Assembly: GCA_002197995.1 (NCBI GenBank)
Contig: NGZR01000002.1
Coordinates: 992,001 to 1,056,000, forward strand
Reading direction: 5' to 3'
Source of the DNA: Gaeumannomyces sp. JS-464
Lineage: Eukaryota; Ascomycota; Sordariomycetes; Magnaporthales; Magnaporthaceae
DNA length: 64,000 nt
Shown here in pieces: positions 11,000 to 22,386 of this stretch. A program made the translations under genes and the position numbers. Below the pieces are notes generated by a model. It made no database searches and was not told where the DNA came from. It saw only the letters and a list, made by a program, of their open reading frames with translations. Each line of letters begins with the position of its first letter. The stretch's first letter is position 1.

Positions 11000-12720
11000 T
11001 TCGTTTTTTACGGTAAATCGCTATAGCGTGTAGGGAAAAAGTGCCTCGGCAAGCTGCTAAGTAAGAGAAAAGCTACGTCGTTTTTTTCCCGATTAAATTG
11101 TAGGCGGGCAAAAAGGCAACGCCTTTTCCTGCAAGGCATAAAACCGATCGTCGCGCTCCTGGCGCTATTGCCAGTATTTGCCGAGGAGGGTTGCCTTATT
11201 AACGAAGGCATTTTTTTAAAGCGCACAAGGTTGGCAATCTTTTTGCGCTTAACCTTTTCTAATCGCAAGCGCGCTCGTAACTGCTTAAACCGATTACTTT
11301 CCTTTCGCTTGTAATCCGGCAACCAACGTTTAAATATCCGCATTCCGTTTTTAAATTTTTGCTTCGCAAGCGCCGGCGTTCCCTCCGTTTAAAGGCGAAG
11401 CGGTTATTCTCGTTATTAATTGCCCGGAAACGCGCGTCGTTTACCGAAATCGGGCCTATTTTAGTAATTAAGCGTTAAAAAGTTCCTTTGCTTACGTTTA
11501 ACTTTAGCCTTTTCGCGTTGGCGGAGCTTTTCGATTGCGCGAGCGTTTGCGAAAATGGCTGCGTGCGATGCCTTTTTTATTTTTAAAAAAACGTTATTAT
11601 CGTTAGCGAAATTGCCATTGCCGAAAAGGCGGAAAAATGCAGCCTTTTTTTAAACTAATCTTTCGTAGGGTAATTTCCGATAAATTAAGCGATGGAGTTT
11701 TAGCTTTTTCCAATTCAGCGTTATTAAATTCGCGCGAGGGCGTTTTTTAATAAAGTAAAAAGCTCGCCGTCGTTATCGAAAAAAAAGGGTAAAAATTAAC
11801 CTCGGGCGTTTAATTTGTCGGATTTGCTTTGTTGCATTTAGGATATACCCGATTTTTTAAAAAAAAAACTAACGCGGATTTCAGCAAAAGTAAGCGGATT
11901 TTTAAATTATTTAAAATAACTTCGAAATTAAAGGTAATAGCTCGTATTTTACCCAGGCCGATTTATATCGTGCTTAATTTTAAAAGCTTATCGGCGTATA
12001 TTTTTAAAACCGTTTAAAAATTTTAAACGGTTGTAATTAATAACGCTAAACTCGATTTGTAACGCGAAATCGCGTTAATACGCTGCTTTAAAAAAAAGAA
12101 AACGCCGACGTTAAAAAGTTTGTAAACTTATGCGTTATATACGAAAAAAGCGGGAAAGGATAATTTTTACTTATTAGCAATTTTCCCAAAAGCTAAAAGT
12201 AAAATAAAATCCGTAATTATCGATTAGTAATAGTTTATACTCGTTAGGATTTAACGGTTTCGTATTTTTAAAAAATAATCTCCAGCTATTTAAGCGTAAT
12301 AAAATCGTTAATCCAGCCGTTTTCGTTTTATGGTAAACTTTGTGCCCGGTTCGAAAAAGTTAAAAATATGCTTCCCGGTAATATTAATACCAAAAGGATT
12401 ACAAACGGAAGGATTATTAAGCCCGAAGCCGCGCAAATTTCGATAACCGTTACGACGCGCTCGATAATTTAAATCGTTTTAAACCACGTTTCGATCCCGT
12501 ATACACTAAACGAAGTTTCCTTCGAATACGCTAACCTTAAATTTAATTTTATCAAAATTCCAAAAAGTTTTCCGGTTTAATTTTTATGCTTTTCGACGCA
12601 TTGCGCGTAAGCATTAAACCATTTTTTTAACACCAGTTATTTTAAACGGCGCCTTTTTTTACAGCTTGTGGCCGGCTTTTTGCACGTTTTAAAAAATGCT
12701 TATAAGCGTTAAGCTAATTT
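11000..12720 (-). pseudogene. CENP-B-like DDE transposase remnant, RIP-mutated
   Basis: Read on the minus strand from about 12720 downwards, stop-broken frames follow the DDE-1 transposase order. A NFDKIKFKVSVFEG segment (first Asp region) lies near 12540. A CNPFGINITGKHIFNF stretch (where the family has P..I..GK.H) is near 12390. A KLSTI.IGLGKI...NFEVIL segment (the family's GI.PFNP.VVL region) is near 11930. A basic coiled tail is open at 11343-11008. It does not encode an intact enzyme. Confidence 0.65.
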
Positions 12721-13295
12721 TGCGACCATTTTTTACTAGCCTCGTTTAAAAACGGCTTAAATCGGCGGCGGAAATCGAGTTAACGGCGTGGGTTATTGCA
12801 AAAGCGGTAATCGCGTTTTTTAAAAAGTAAGTTAAATTAGCTTATTAAAATACAGTTAAATTTGGATTAAATGCCTTTTTTAACCGGTGGATTATTTCCA
12901 ATTAGCTTAAATAAATAAACGCAAGGTTTTCAGTATTGTTAATCGTTTATTATGCCCGCTGTTATCTCGCGCGAGCTTACGCCTTTAAGCGCTTTTGAAG
13001 GAGGCGGGGGCACAATTCGTAATGCTTCGCCGCTTGCGCCGCGCTTTTAAACCGGCCGCAATTAACGTTTTCAATAACGGCCAAAATCCGAGCCTCGACG
13101 ATTTAAACTATAGCGAGCTTCGTTTGGTTCCGGATTTTGGTTATTTGGGCGGGATTTAACGTAAAAACAAAGGGCAAAGCAGTAAAAAGCCTTGTACGGA
13201 AGGGTTAATTAAAGCCTGCTAACCGCGATCGCGATCGCTTTACGCGTAAAAAAATAGCAAGTTATATTTACGCGTTAGTTGGATCCGGCCCGTGC

Positions 13296-13469
13296 GGCAT
13301 GCAGTTAAGCGTGCGATTTATTTTTTCGGTGGTACATCGATTTCCTGCTAATTTATATGGGGAAAAAATGTCGTTAAAAAACGACAATTGTTTTAAAAAC
13401 GACAAATTGCACGCCTGCGTTTTATCTTTAAAAGGTCGATTAAACGCGGCTGCTTTTAAGCCGCGTAAG
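13296..13469 (-). repeat. Right terminal inverted repeat of pogo-like element
   Basis: Inverse of 10510-10686 with many RIP-type transitions. Followed by TA at 13470-13471. Confidence 0.85.
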
Positions 13470-13471
13470 TA

Positions 13472-14100
13472 TTAGTTACGGAAGATTTTATTACCTTTTT
13501 TAAAGCTTAAAACCGGCGCTGCGCTTAAGCCTTTTTAACCATGTTCGTAAGGTAGTGGTTATACGTAATCGAATGGCTTTCGTAATGCGGCGCTAGGATT
13601 TTTTAAACTTTGCTGTTTAGCTGTTACTAGCGTTTTTCGATGCTTTGGTACACTGTTACGACTAGCACGCCAACCTTTTAAAAAAAAGGGGTTTTAAAAG
13701 TGCCGCTTTAGCCTTGCTTTTCAAGCAGCCAAAAATGGAGGCACATAGGGTTATGACAAGGCTTAAGTAAAACACGGGTGATTTGTAAGATTTGTACCGA
13801 GCAGCAGTAAGATTAAACAAATTACTAGCTAATTTGCGTGATTTGTTGGATTTTAATAAATTAACAAAATTAAATAATAAGGAAATAGCATATATTATAT
13901 TTATTTATTTACCCTTTTTAACCTATATAAGCTATAAGGAGTAACTGCGTATTTGGGTATTTAATGGGGGTAAAAACCGTGCTTTTTAATGTAATAACCG
14001 TTAATAAGGTCGAGTGAAAAGGTCTTTTCGACTTTTCCGCGAATCCGTTTCGTGTTTGTTTTTATCGAAAGTACGGTTTTACTACCGTACTTTTATTGCA
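13472..14100. other. AT-rich stretch without recognised gene
   Basis: RIP-type composition with some surviving CpA around 13740-13800. No family recognised on either strand. Confidence 0.4.
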
Positions 14101-14104
14101 AACA

Positions 14105-14515
14105 GGCTTTTGCTTTTAAAGTAAGGCCATTTAGAAAAAAATGCTAAACAGTACACTTCGACGGGTTGCTTTAGGAGGTTAAAGTGCTTGGTGACAATAG
14201 TTTAATTGCTTGCCTAAAGGAATGCTTTGGAGCTAACTTAAGTTAACTAATGCTAAAACTTTAGCTTAAACTATTTAAAGCAATAGGAAATCCATTTTTT
14301 TATATATACGCTTTTGGTTTACTAATTTTTAGATTTATAGCTTTGTCCGGAAATTTAAAAACCCTTTTAAATTTGTGGCTTTGTTGAAAAATTTAAAAAT
14401 GCTTTTAAATTTGTAGCTTTATCCAAAAATCCAAAAATGCTTTTAAATTTATAGATTTATTTAAAAATTTAAAAATTTAGCTTAGGTAAATTATTAAGTT
14501 ACGTGATTTTTTAAA
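14105..14515 (+). repeat. About 350-bp direct repeat, copy A, with four 38-bp tandem units
   Basis: The first 200 bp (GCTTTTAAAGTAAGGCC to AGGAAATCCA) recur at about 15230 and 16640 in the same orientation. It is followed by about four tandem units of about 38 bp (14322-14480), each containing a variant of TTTTAAATTTRTAGCTTT. It ends near GTTACGTG (14497). It looks like the subterminal/3' region of a DNA transposon family. Confidence 0.7.
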
Positions 14516-14739
14516 AGCGGGTGGAGGTGTATTAAATTTAGCATTTTTTTAAAGCTTTAAACTACTAGGCTTTTATCCCGCTCCGGCTTTTGTGTTTAAT
14601 CGTAACATTAAGTTTCCCTTTTTTAAGCTAAGCCTTTTTAGTTATATTTCGCTGCCCCGCTTTTTATTAATAGTAAATATCCTTTTTCCTTACCATTTTT
14701 TATCCTTTTTACCTTAATAGGATATTTAGTCGGGTATAA

Positions 14740-15175
14740 AAACTGGTTTTCGCGAAAAAAACCTTTTAACGTAAAAACCTGTTTGCTTAAATCCTTTTTT
14801 CTTTTATTAAAATGCTTTTTTGCTTTTTTTATTACGAAATCCTAAAGCGTAAAAAGTGCAAAGCCTTTTTTTAAAACTCGTCGCGGTACGTGGAATGCTT
14901 TGGTTAAAACCGTTCTTTTTGCGACATTTTAGGTTTTTTTTTAAACAATTGCGAAAAATTAGTAAATAACACGCGAAATTAAAAGCTAAAATCGAAATTT
15001 TTAAAAAGCACATTTATACGGAGCAAGGGGAACTTTTCCGTTTGCGAAAGCAAAAAAAAAGTGGTTTAAAAAAGAAATGCGCGCGATCCGGCGCGGTATT
15101 AACGCGATGGAAAAGTTAAAAAAGGTAAAGCGAAAGGAAGCCGAAAAGGAAGCTAAGCAAACCCCGTGTTAAAAG
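14740..15175 (+). pseudogene. C-terminal fragment of a DDE transposase, copy 1
   Basis: Homologous at DNA level to 17090-17535. The readable part at about 15010-15170 gives a Lys/Arg-rich coiled segment (LFRLRKQKKSG, then RRWKS-type residues). This resembles the tail found after the DDE domain in fungal CENP-B-like transposases. The catalytic domain is absent. Confidence 0.5.
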
Positions 15176-15229
15176 GTCGGTTTCCATTAGTACAGCTACG
15201 AGCTTTAGCCCGTGGTTAGTAGCTGTTAC

Positions 15230-15594
15230 AATTAGGGTTTGCTTTTAAGGTAAAGCATTTTAGGAAAGGGCAAAACAGTACTGCTAAGCTGGTTTGCAAA
15301 AAGACACGTAATTAAAAGAACGATTTAATTGCTTGCTTTAAAGGATGCCTAAAAGTTAACTTAGGTTAATTAATGCAAAAGCTTTAATTAAAACTATTTA
15401 AAGCAGTAGGAAATCCACCTTTTATATACACACTGCTTTTACCTTAATAGCTTTTTGGATTTGTAGCTTTATTTAAAAATCCAAAAATCCTTTTAAATTT
15501 ATAGCTTTATTTAAAAATCTAAAAATCTTTTTGGATTTATAGCTTTGCTTAAAAATCCAGAAATTTAGCTTAGGTAAGCTACTTACGTGCTTTC
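15230..15594 (+). repeat. About 350-bp direct repeat, copy B, with three 38-bp tandem units
   Basis: Matches copy A from GCTTTTAAGGTAAAGC to AGGAAATCCA, followed by three tandem units of about 38 bp at 15448-15560 and the same GCTTAGGTAAG..TTACGTG end. It directly follows transposase fragment 1, which makes it that element's 3' end. Confidence 0.7.
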
Positions 15595-16420
15595 GAGTTA
15601 AGTTAGTGCACCCCCAGTTCGCTACCCCCACCTTCGCCACTTATTTCCCCAATACAAACGGGCAAAAACTTACTAGTTTTACAACGTTATTAAAAATCGA
15701 ATAAAAGTCGAAAAAATAAAATGCCATATTATTCGATAGGCGAAAAAAAGGGCTTTTTATATACAGTAGCCTTATTTTGTTAATACTATATGTAATAAAA
15801 AAATTTAACTTTAAATATAAAAGATAAAAATTTTATATAAAATATATGTAAATAAAAAAATTAAAATAATTTTATAAATAATTGATAAATTTTAACGGGG
15901 TAAATTTTAAATTATTATTAATAATAAAATATATATAATATTAAATTTTTATATTTATATAATTTCTTTTCAAATTTATATTTAAAAAAGGTGATTTTAT
16001 TATGTAATATACTGTTTAATATATCATTATTTCCGTAAATATATGTATTACGTAATATATACTTTCATTATATAAAAACTTCGAATTTTGCATATATTAT
16101 ACAATTTATTGCATTTTATTTGCGTTTATAAATAAAAAGTTATTTAAATCTTTTAAATGTTATAAAATGCATATAATTTGTTAGCAAACGCTAACATTTT
16201 GCAACTGTTTACTTTATTTTTAAATAACAAAGCATATATTTAAAACCACCGTATATAATATATAATTTTTAAAAGCCGTTCTTTTTTGCCTATCGATTAA
16301 TATAGCATTTTTACTTTTCCGATTTTTATTTAATTTTTAATTGCGCTGTAAAAACAATGCGTTTATATAAGGGAAATGGGTGGCAAAAGGGGGGATGGCG
16401 GATAAAAGGTGCATTAACTT
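15595..16420. mobile_element. Fold-back / MITE-like element with long inverted ends
   Basis: The left end (GTTAAGTTAGTGCACCCCC, 15596 on) and the right end (GGTGCATTAACTTAGC, 16403-16418) are inverted copies. The similarity continues inward for about 140 bp (15618-15755 against 16265-16395). The core 15770-16260 is extremely AT-rich and has no coding potential. This structure fits a non-autonomous fold-back element of about 825 bp that landed between repeat B and the following unit. The target duplication is not clear. Confidence 0.65.
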
Positions 16421-16639
16421 AGCTGGTAATACGGGGTAAAAGCACTATTTGAAGCCCCTCCCGCTTTGCGTTTTAAAGTTTGCATACTAGTCGTAATATT
16501 AGGTTTCCCTTTTTAAGCTAAATCTTTTTAATCGTATTTTGCTGCCTTTCTTTTTGTTAATTAGTAAGTACTTTCCTTTTTTACCATTTCCTTTTCCCTT
16601 TTTTAATTAACGAAATGTTTAATCGAGTACGTGTTATAA

Positions 16640-17000
16640 TTAAAGGTTTGCTTTTAAAGTAAAGCACTTTAAAAGTGGATAAGACAGTATTGCTAGTTTG
16701 GTTAACAAAAAAAACACGTAACTTAAAAGGATAATTTAATTGCTTGCCTTAGGAAATGCTTAAAAGCTAATTTAGGTTAACGAATGCCGAAGCTTTAATT
16801 AAAAGCTACCTAAAATAGTAGGAAATCCTTCCTTTTTTATAACCGTCGCCTATTTTGCATTTTTTTTAAATATATTAGCTATATTTATAGTTAACATATC
16901 TCTTTTGGATATGTTGGCTATGTTTATAACTAATATATTTTTTCCGGATATGTTAGCTATGTTTATAACTAACATATCCCCGTTTAAGTTACGTGTCGCT
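16640..17000 (+). repeat. About 350-bp direct repeat, copy C, with three 39-bp tandem units
   Basis: Shares GCTTTTAAAGTAAAGCACTTT to AGGAAATCC with copies A and B. Its tandem block (16868-16980) uses a different 39-bp unit built on TATGTTRGCTATGTTTATAACTAA. It ends in AAGTTACGTG. In this copy the repeat lies upstream of the transposase fragment instead of downstream, so the locus is rearranged. Confidence 0.65.
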
Positions 17001-17089
17001 TAGTTACGTACTAAAAGCGTTAATAAAGGCTGCTTTAGCCTTTCCTTTTCTTCCGGTCGCCCCGCACCTTTCCGCGGGGCGTCGTAATA

Positions 17090-17535
17090 ATACGAAAACG
17101 TCTTTTCGCGAAAAAAAACCTTTTAGCGCAAAAACCTACTTGTTTAAGTTGTTTTTTTTTACCGTTAAAATACCTTTTTGTTTTTTTTATTAGGAGGTTT
17201 TAAAACGTAAAAAGTGTAAAGCCTTTTTTTAAAATTCGTTTCGATGTGTAAAATGCTTCGGTTAAAACCGCACGGGTTATAACATTTTAAGCTTTTCTTT
17301 TAAACAACTTCGCTTTATCGGTTTTTAACACCAGCAAATGGAAATTACGGTTAAAACGGTGGAAGAAAAACGTCGTGCTTTGGATAATAAACTCGAACGT
17401 TTGCGAAAACAAAAAAAAGTGTGGTTTAAAAGAAAAATGCGCGCGATTTAACGCGGTATTAACGTTATAAAAAAGCTAAAGCGTATCGAGCGGGAAAAGG
17501 TCGATCGGAAAGCTTGCTAAGCTGCTTTGCAACCC
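17090..17535 (+). pseudogene. C-terminal fragment of a DDE transposase, copy 2
   Basis: DNA-level copy of 14740-15175. It is better preserved: 17338-17520 reads as a charged coiled coil containing VEEKRRALDNKLERLRKQKK, with one TAA. Such tails follow the DDE domain in fungal CENP-B-like transposases. No catalytic region is adjacent. Confidence 0.55.
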
Positions 17536-17599
17536 GAGCCATCCGTAGCTTTTGCCGTTTTTTTTAATTGGCAAACATTTGAAGTTAACCCTAACTTAA

Positions 17600-20533
17600 A
17601 CCTGTTTATTTTCCTTAGCTTTAATAAAAGTCGTTTCGTTTAACCATTTATTTAGCGTCGTCGGTTCGACTTTTTTCTTTTGCTAACCTGGTTAGTAAGT
17701 TCGCTTTCCCTATTTAAACTAAATAAATGCGCTTTTTACTAACCTATCTTTTTAAACTTGTAATATAACGGGTACCGCTTTTGCAATCCTGCAAAAGTCG
17801 TAAGTTCGATTTCCGCCAAGTGCATTTAAACGGATTCGCTCGTCGCTCGGCAGCGAGTAACTCCGTATAAAGCTTTTCTTTTACTAGCTAACCTTTTTAT
17901 AATTGTTTTTGCGGATGTTTTTATAAAGCTTTTTAGCAATTTTTTAAGTTCGTTTTTTTTCCTACGTGTTTTTTTCGTAGCCGTAACCTTTTCACTTAAT
18001 TAAGTACTTTTTAAGCTTGTTTTTTAGCTTATAATTTAAAAAAAAAATCGATTTTATACTCGTTTTTTAGCTCGACTTTTATTAATTCGTTTAATTTTAA
18101 GCCAAATGGTGCTAGTTTAAGCAAAAAAACGTAAAAAACCGGGTGGGATTTTATAGTCGGTAATAACCGGAGTTTGTAATTTACGTTCGAAATTTTTTTA
18201 GCATTTTAAAAGGTCTTAATTTTTTATAGTTTAATTTATCGTTTAATCGTTTTGTTTTAATATTGCGTCGAAAAAGATAAACGCTATTTCCCTTTTTAAA
18301 GTCGGTTTTTCGATTTTTTTTTTTTTTTTGCTTAAATAGCTATGCGGTATCGCATTTTTTTTTTAGCTTTGCTTAAAAGTGTTTATATAGTTTAATAAGC
18401 TTTACTACTTATATTTCCGTTATTAAAGCATGTTTTCCTGTTTTAAATTCCTTATACGCTATAAACGTAAACCCGTAATTCGCATAAAACGGTATAATTT
18501 TTATGCTTTTATAAATAAACCTAAAATAAGCGACTTAAGCTATAGGAAATAGTTATACCTAGTCGTTTTATTTATAATTAACGTAATAACGTAAATACTA
18601 TTTTATAGTTTAATTTATTCGTTTCGTTTATCCATTTATTTAAAAGTGGTAAATTATAAATAAAAAGTGTTTTGCTTTTAGTTTATTTATAAGCTTTTTT
18701 TAAAACTTGCTTATAAATAGCTTATTTTTATTTATAATTAAGCGGTTTAGCGTGCCGTATTCCGCTATTACGTGTTTAATAAAAACGTACGTTAGCTTTT
18801 TAACGTCGCTGCTTTTTTATATAGTAAAAATAAAGCGTATTTGGTAAACTTATCCATTATTACTAATATATTATCGTATTTAACTTTAATTATAGGTTTT
18901 TTAAATTAGGAAAGTTTAATAACAAAATTTATAATAACTTTTTGCTATATTTCGTTAAACGCCGGCAAAAATTGCAAAAACCCATATGGTTTATACTTGT
19001 TAGCTTTGTTTTTACCACAACTTTCGTAATTTTTTATTGCGTTTTATATTTCGGCTTAAATTTCCGCGAATTTGTAGTATTATTATAACCGTTTTTACGT
19101 TTTGGTTACGTTTTAATAGCTATGTGCTAACTAGTTATAAATTTATTAAATCCTTTCCGGGGGTTAAACTTTTCCTTATTGGACCGTTTTAACGAATATC
19201 TTTTATAACGGGATTAAAAGTCCGTTTAGTTCTTCCGTTAAAATTACCCGTATTTTTTTAAGTATTACGACTTAATAATTCGGTTATCGGTGTAAAACGT
19301 CCGCCCGACCGTTTTCCGACCCTTTTTAATACTCGATTCGAATATTGTAGTTTTATAAAAACTCGTTTAACGAATTTATCGTTTATTTAAGTTTTTATTA
19401 ATAGTAAAATGTGTTAAATTTTTATAGTTTATATATATTATAACCTAATGTTTAGCTTTATAAAAGTGTAATCGCTATTTTTCAAATACTTAAATAATTG
19501 TTAAAAGTTTTTATCGTGGATTTAGTAATTTAATTTAAATTTATTTAACTTTTACGAAAAAAATGCGCAAAAGTGCAACAGTTTTTAATCGTTTCGTTAT
19601 CCGAGTTAGCTATTAATCGCGTAATTCAACGCGTTAATTTCGATTTCGAAAGGTTTTTTTAAGTTCGAAAATGCTAGCATTGGTTTTTTTACTACGGCGT
19701 TTTATAATTGCTCGAAAGCCTTTTATTTTTGCCTTTTTTAATAAAACTAATAGTTATTTTTAATAAGGTTTGTAAATAGTATAGCGATCTTGCTATAACT
19801 ACGAATAAACCGTTCGTAAAAGTTTAAAAATCTTAAAAACTTTTATACTTTCGTAACGTTTTTAAATACAAACTATTTTTTAACTTTTTCGATTTTGTTA
19901 AAATTTATATAAATTTGTCCTAATTTAATTACAAACTTTAAAACAGTAACTTTTTATATATACTATTTGCACTTGTTTAACTTAACGAAAAGCTTTACGT
20001 TAAGCAGCTTTTAAAGCACTTTATATACGTGCTACTTATGCTTTTTTATCGTTTCCGAAAAATTAAAATATTATCCAAATACGCAAAAACGAAAATGTTA
20101 AAGTACTTTCGCAATATACGGTTAATTATCCTTTAAAACGTAGCTAATGCATTAGTAAAACTAAAGGTTATTATTAAAAACTCGTAGCATTTAAGCTTTA
20201 TTTTAAAAGCCGTTAACCACTTTTAACCTTTTTTAATCCGTATTAAGTTATAAGCTTTCCGTAAATTTAAAGCTGTAAAATATTAAGCTTTATTAAGCTT
20301 ATTTCGTAATTCGTTAATAAAAAGCAAAAAATACCGATTTTTAATTGTAATTTCGTTTAATAAGCGGTAATCGACACACATTCGCTCCGTTCCATTTTTT
20401 TCCTTTATAAATCCCGTATCCTATTAAAAAATCAAAAAGTTTAATATATCCCTTTCGTAAATCTTTTTTTAATTATTTTTTTAATCCCTTTTATTATTAA
20501 AAGTTAAATTAATATAACTTTTAATACTTAAAT
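17600..20533 (-). mobile_element. Ty3/gypsy chromovirus relic, minus strand
   Basis: Reverse-complement reading gives reverse transcriptase remains near 20460-20290, including an RLCVDYR-like core with stops. RNase H and integrase run through 19650-18400. The pre-chromodomain stretch at 18100-18260 is nearly identical to the inverse of 1780-1890, and chromodomain remains lie at 17890-18060. It belongs to the same family as 1-2157. Its upstream half is interrupted at 20534 by Fot1-type copy 2. Whether it resumes beyond 22386 is unclear. Confidence 0.78.
17728..17824 (+). other. tRNA-like relic with long variable arm
   Basis: TGCGCTT at the start pairs with AAGTGCA at the end (7 bp with one G-U). 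GTTCGATT stands in T-loop position and is flanked by what would have been a GC stem before RIP. A CTTTTGC..GCAAAAG hairpin lies where class II tRNAs (Leu/Ser) have the variable arm. The D-arm and anticodon are not convincing. It is probably a mutated tRNA or tRNA-derived short repeat, and could be chance. Confidence 0.3.
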
Positions 20534-20535
20534 TA

Positions 20536-22384
20536 ACGTGGTTTATAAGCAAGTGCACTATTTAAACGAGTGCAACACTTAATCGCTCTTTTTAAACAAT
20601 CGACGCGCATGCTAACCCAAAAACGCCAGGAATTTATTTAAACTATTCGGAATTGTATATATCGGACATTCCTACTTCCTTTTAACAAATGCGCGTATTG
20701 TGTCCAATTTTACCGCAAAATGCCATATCGCCGACAAATCGTCGTCGCTTTCCTTTTTTAACCTTTATAATCGCGCATTTTTTACTGTAATTATTTATTT
20801 AGCTTTTACTAGTTTAAAACATTTCGTACCTTTTCGACGGTAAATAACCTTTCGAATTAAACACGTGTTTTTTTTTTTTTCGGCGTTTGTTTAATGCTTC
20901 GTTCGCTTTGCGTAGTAAAGCAATTTCGGCTTTAAAAAGGGCCACTTAATGCATAATCGAATTCGTCCTTTTCGCAAGCTGGTTTATAACTATTAACATA
21001 GGTATTAAAAAGCTGCTTTAGTAATTAAAAATCCGAGTTTTAATATATTCGAATTACAAAGTTGCTTTTTTAACTGTTCGCGGCGTTTTAAAAGTTTAAA
21101 GTTCGGGGTTATTTAAAAGCGTTTTTAAAGAAGTTAAAATTCGTAACTTTACATCCAGCTTTTTTAAAACCGAATTCGAATTGAAAAAAGCAGTTAACTT
21201 TCGAAAGCTTTTTTAAATGTTTATTTCGGTTATAAAGTTAAATAATGCCGCTTTAAACGCCGAAAAAACGTAATTAACGTATAACTTTATTACGTTTTCG
21301 ATTTGTTAACTGTACGCTTTTTTTATCAAGCCGAAGCATTTAACATTAAGCGGTTAAAAGAAGTAAAACGAATGCGAAGGCATATAAAGCGTAATATATA
21401 TTATTTTTTAATGGTAAAGTTTAAAATCCGTTAAATGGTAACTTTTATAACCGTTTAGCATTAATAAACGATAGGACTTTATAAAAACGAGTTGTAATAT
21501 GTTTATCGAAATGCTAAATCCATTTTAAGCTAAAAGTTATTTGTAATCCACACCCGTTAACGTTTGTTATAATAACCTAATTGCGTGAAAAGTCGTTTTT
21601 TAAAATACCGATTAGCTAAATAGCACTGCCTTTTAACGATATATAAAAAAAAACCGTTTAACCGTAATAATTAACCTTTTAAATAATTATAACCTATTCC
21701 CGGTTATTAAATTAAACCAGTTTTGCTTTATTACGGCCTTTTAATGTTATAATAATTATAACGGCGGCGATTATGCTTATAAAACAGCCAATTTCGTCGA
21801 AATTATAAATATCGTTATCCAAAATGCCATAGTTAATAACAATATTCCGTATAAGGTTAAATTATGTAAAAACGAGCTTAGGATTTTCGCATTTAGCTTT
21901 TTAATAATTGTATTTTCGAATTTAACGCGTGCCGAGCTTTACGCGGCGTTTAAAAAAAGTTCGCGATTTAGTTTTTGCCGACGGCGTTTACGTCGCGTTT
22001 AGCAAGCAATCGGTTAGCTATATTTTTAACATTAAAAAGCCGGGGAGGAAATGAGCGAAAATCCAGCTTAAATATGTATTTAATATGAGTTTTCTTTTTA
22101 AATTCCGTTAATTTTCGTAATTTAAACATATTGTCGCATCGAGCAAGTCGGCCGCGTTTTCGACGCGTTAAAATCGCGTGGAAAACCGAATAAAGTTTTA
22201 CAACGTTTCGAATGTTTAATTTTAAATTGGATTGCAAAGTTTAAAAGGTAAAAATTACCCGACGTTTTTTTATTTTATTTCGTTATATTTGTAAGTAAAA
22301 AAATTGGCCGTAAATAAAAATGTGTTACGATATCGCGTCGCGTGTTTTACTTTTTTAAATGTTTTACTTTTTTGTAAACCACGT
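20536..22384 (-). mobile_element. Fot1/pogo-type DNA transposon, copy 2, heavily RIP-mutated
   Basis: 1849 bp, TA on both sides (20534-20535, 22385-22386). Both ends start ACGTGGTTTA and then differ mostly by transitions. The interior is the inverse of copy 1, recognisable at the conserved 3' part (20650-20760) and the transposase N-terminus (22237-21968). It is inserted in the reverse transcriptase region of the minus-strand gypsy relic. Confidence 0.88.
20720..22237 (-). pseudogene. Fot1-type transposase, copy 2, destroyed by RIP
   Basis: Only the N-terminal segment 22237-21968 stays open. It contains VVKLYSVFHAILTRRKRGRLAR, recognisable as the helix-turn-helix of copy 1 with many RIP substitutions. 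Further downstream the frame is full of TAA/TAG. Many more sites have changed than in copy 1. Confidence 0.75.
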
Positions 22385-22386
22385 TA

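Larger units (their letters stand above)
10510..13469 (-). mobile_element. pogo-like DNA transposon with about 175-bp terminal inverted repeats
   Basis: The element is 2960 bp, flanked by TA at 10508-10509 and 13470-13471. Its inverted ends (10510-10686 and 13296-13469) start CTTGTGCGGCT / CTTACGCGGCT and stay alignable for about 175 bp, differing mainly by C/T and G/A transitions. The interior carries a RIP-destroyed CENP-B-like DDE transposase on the minus strand. The left end is much less mutated than the right end, as if RIP pressure fades toward the GC-rich side. Long inverted ends are unusual for this clade, where 25-80 bp is common. Confidence 0.82.

Noticed and set aside
14322..14480. 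Regular 38-bp repeats that could suggest a CRISPR array
   Set aside because: Contiguous tandem units without unique spacers, in a eukaryotic repeat context.
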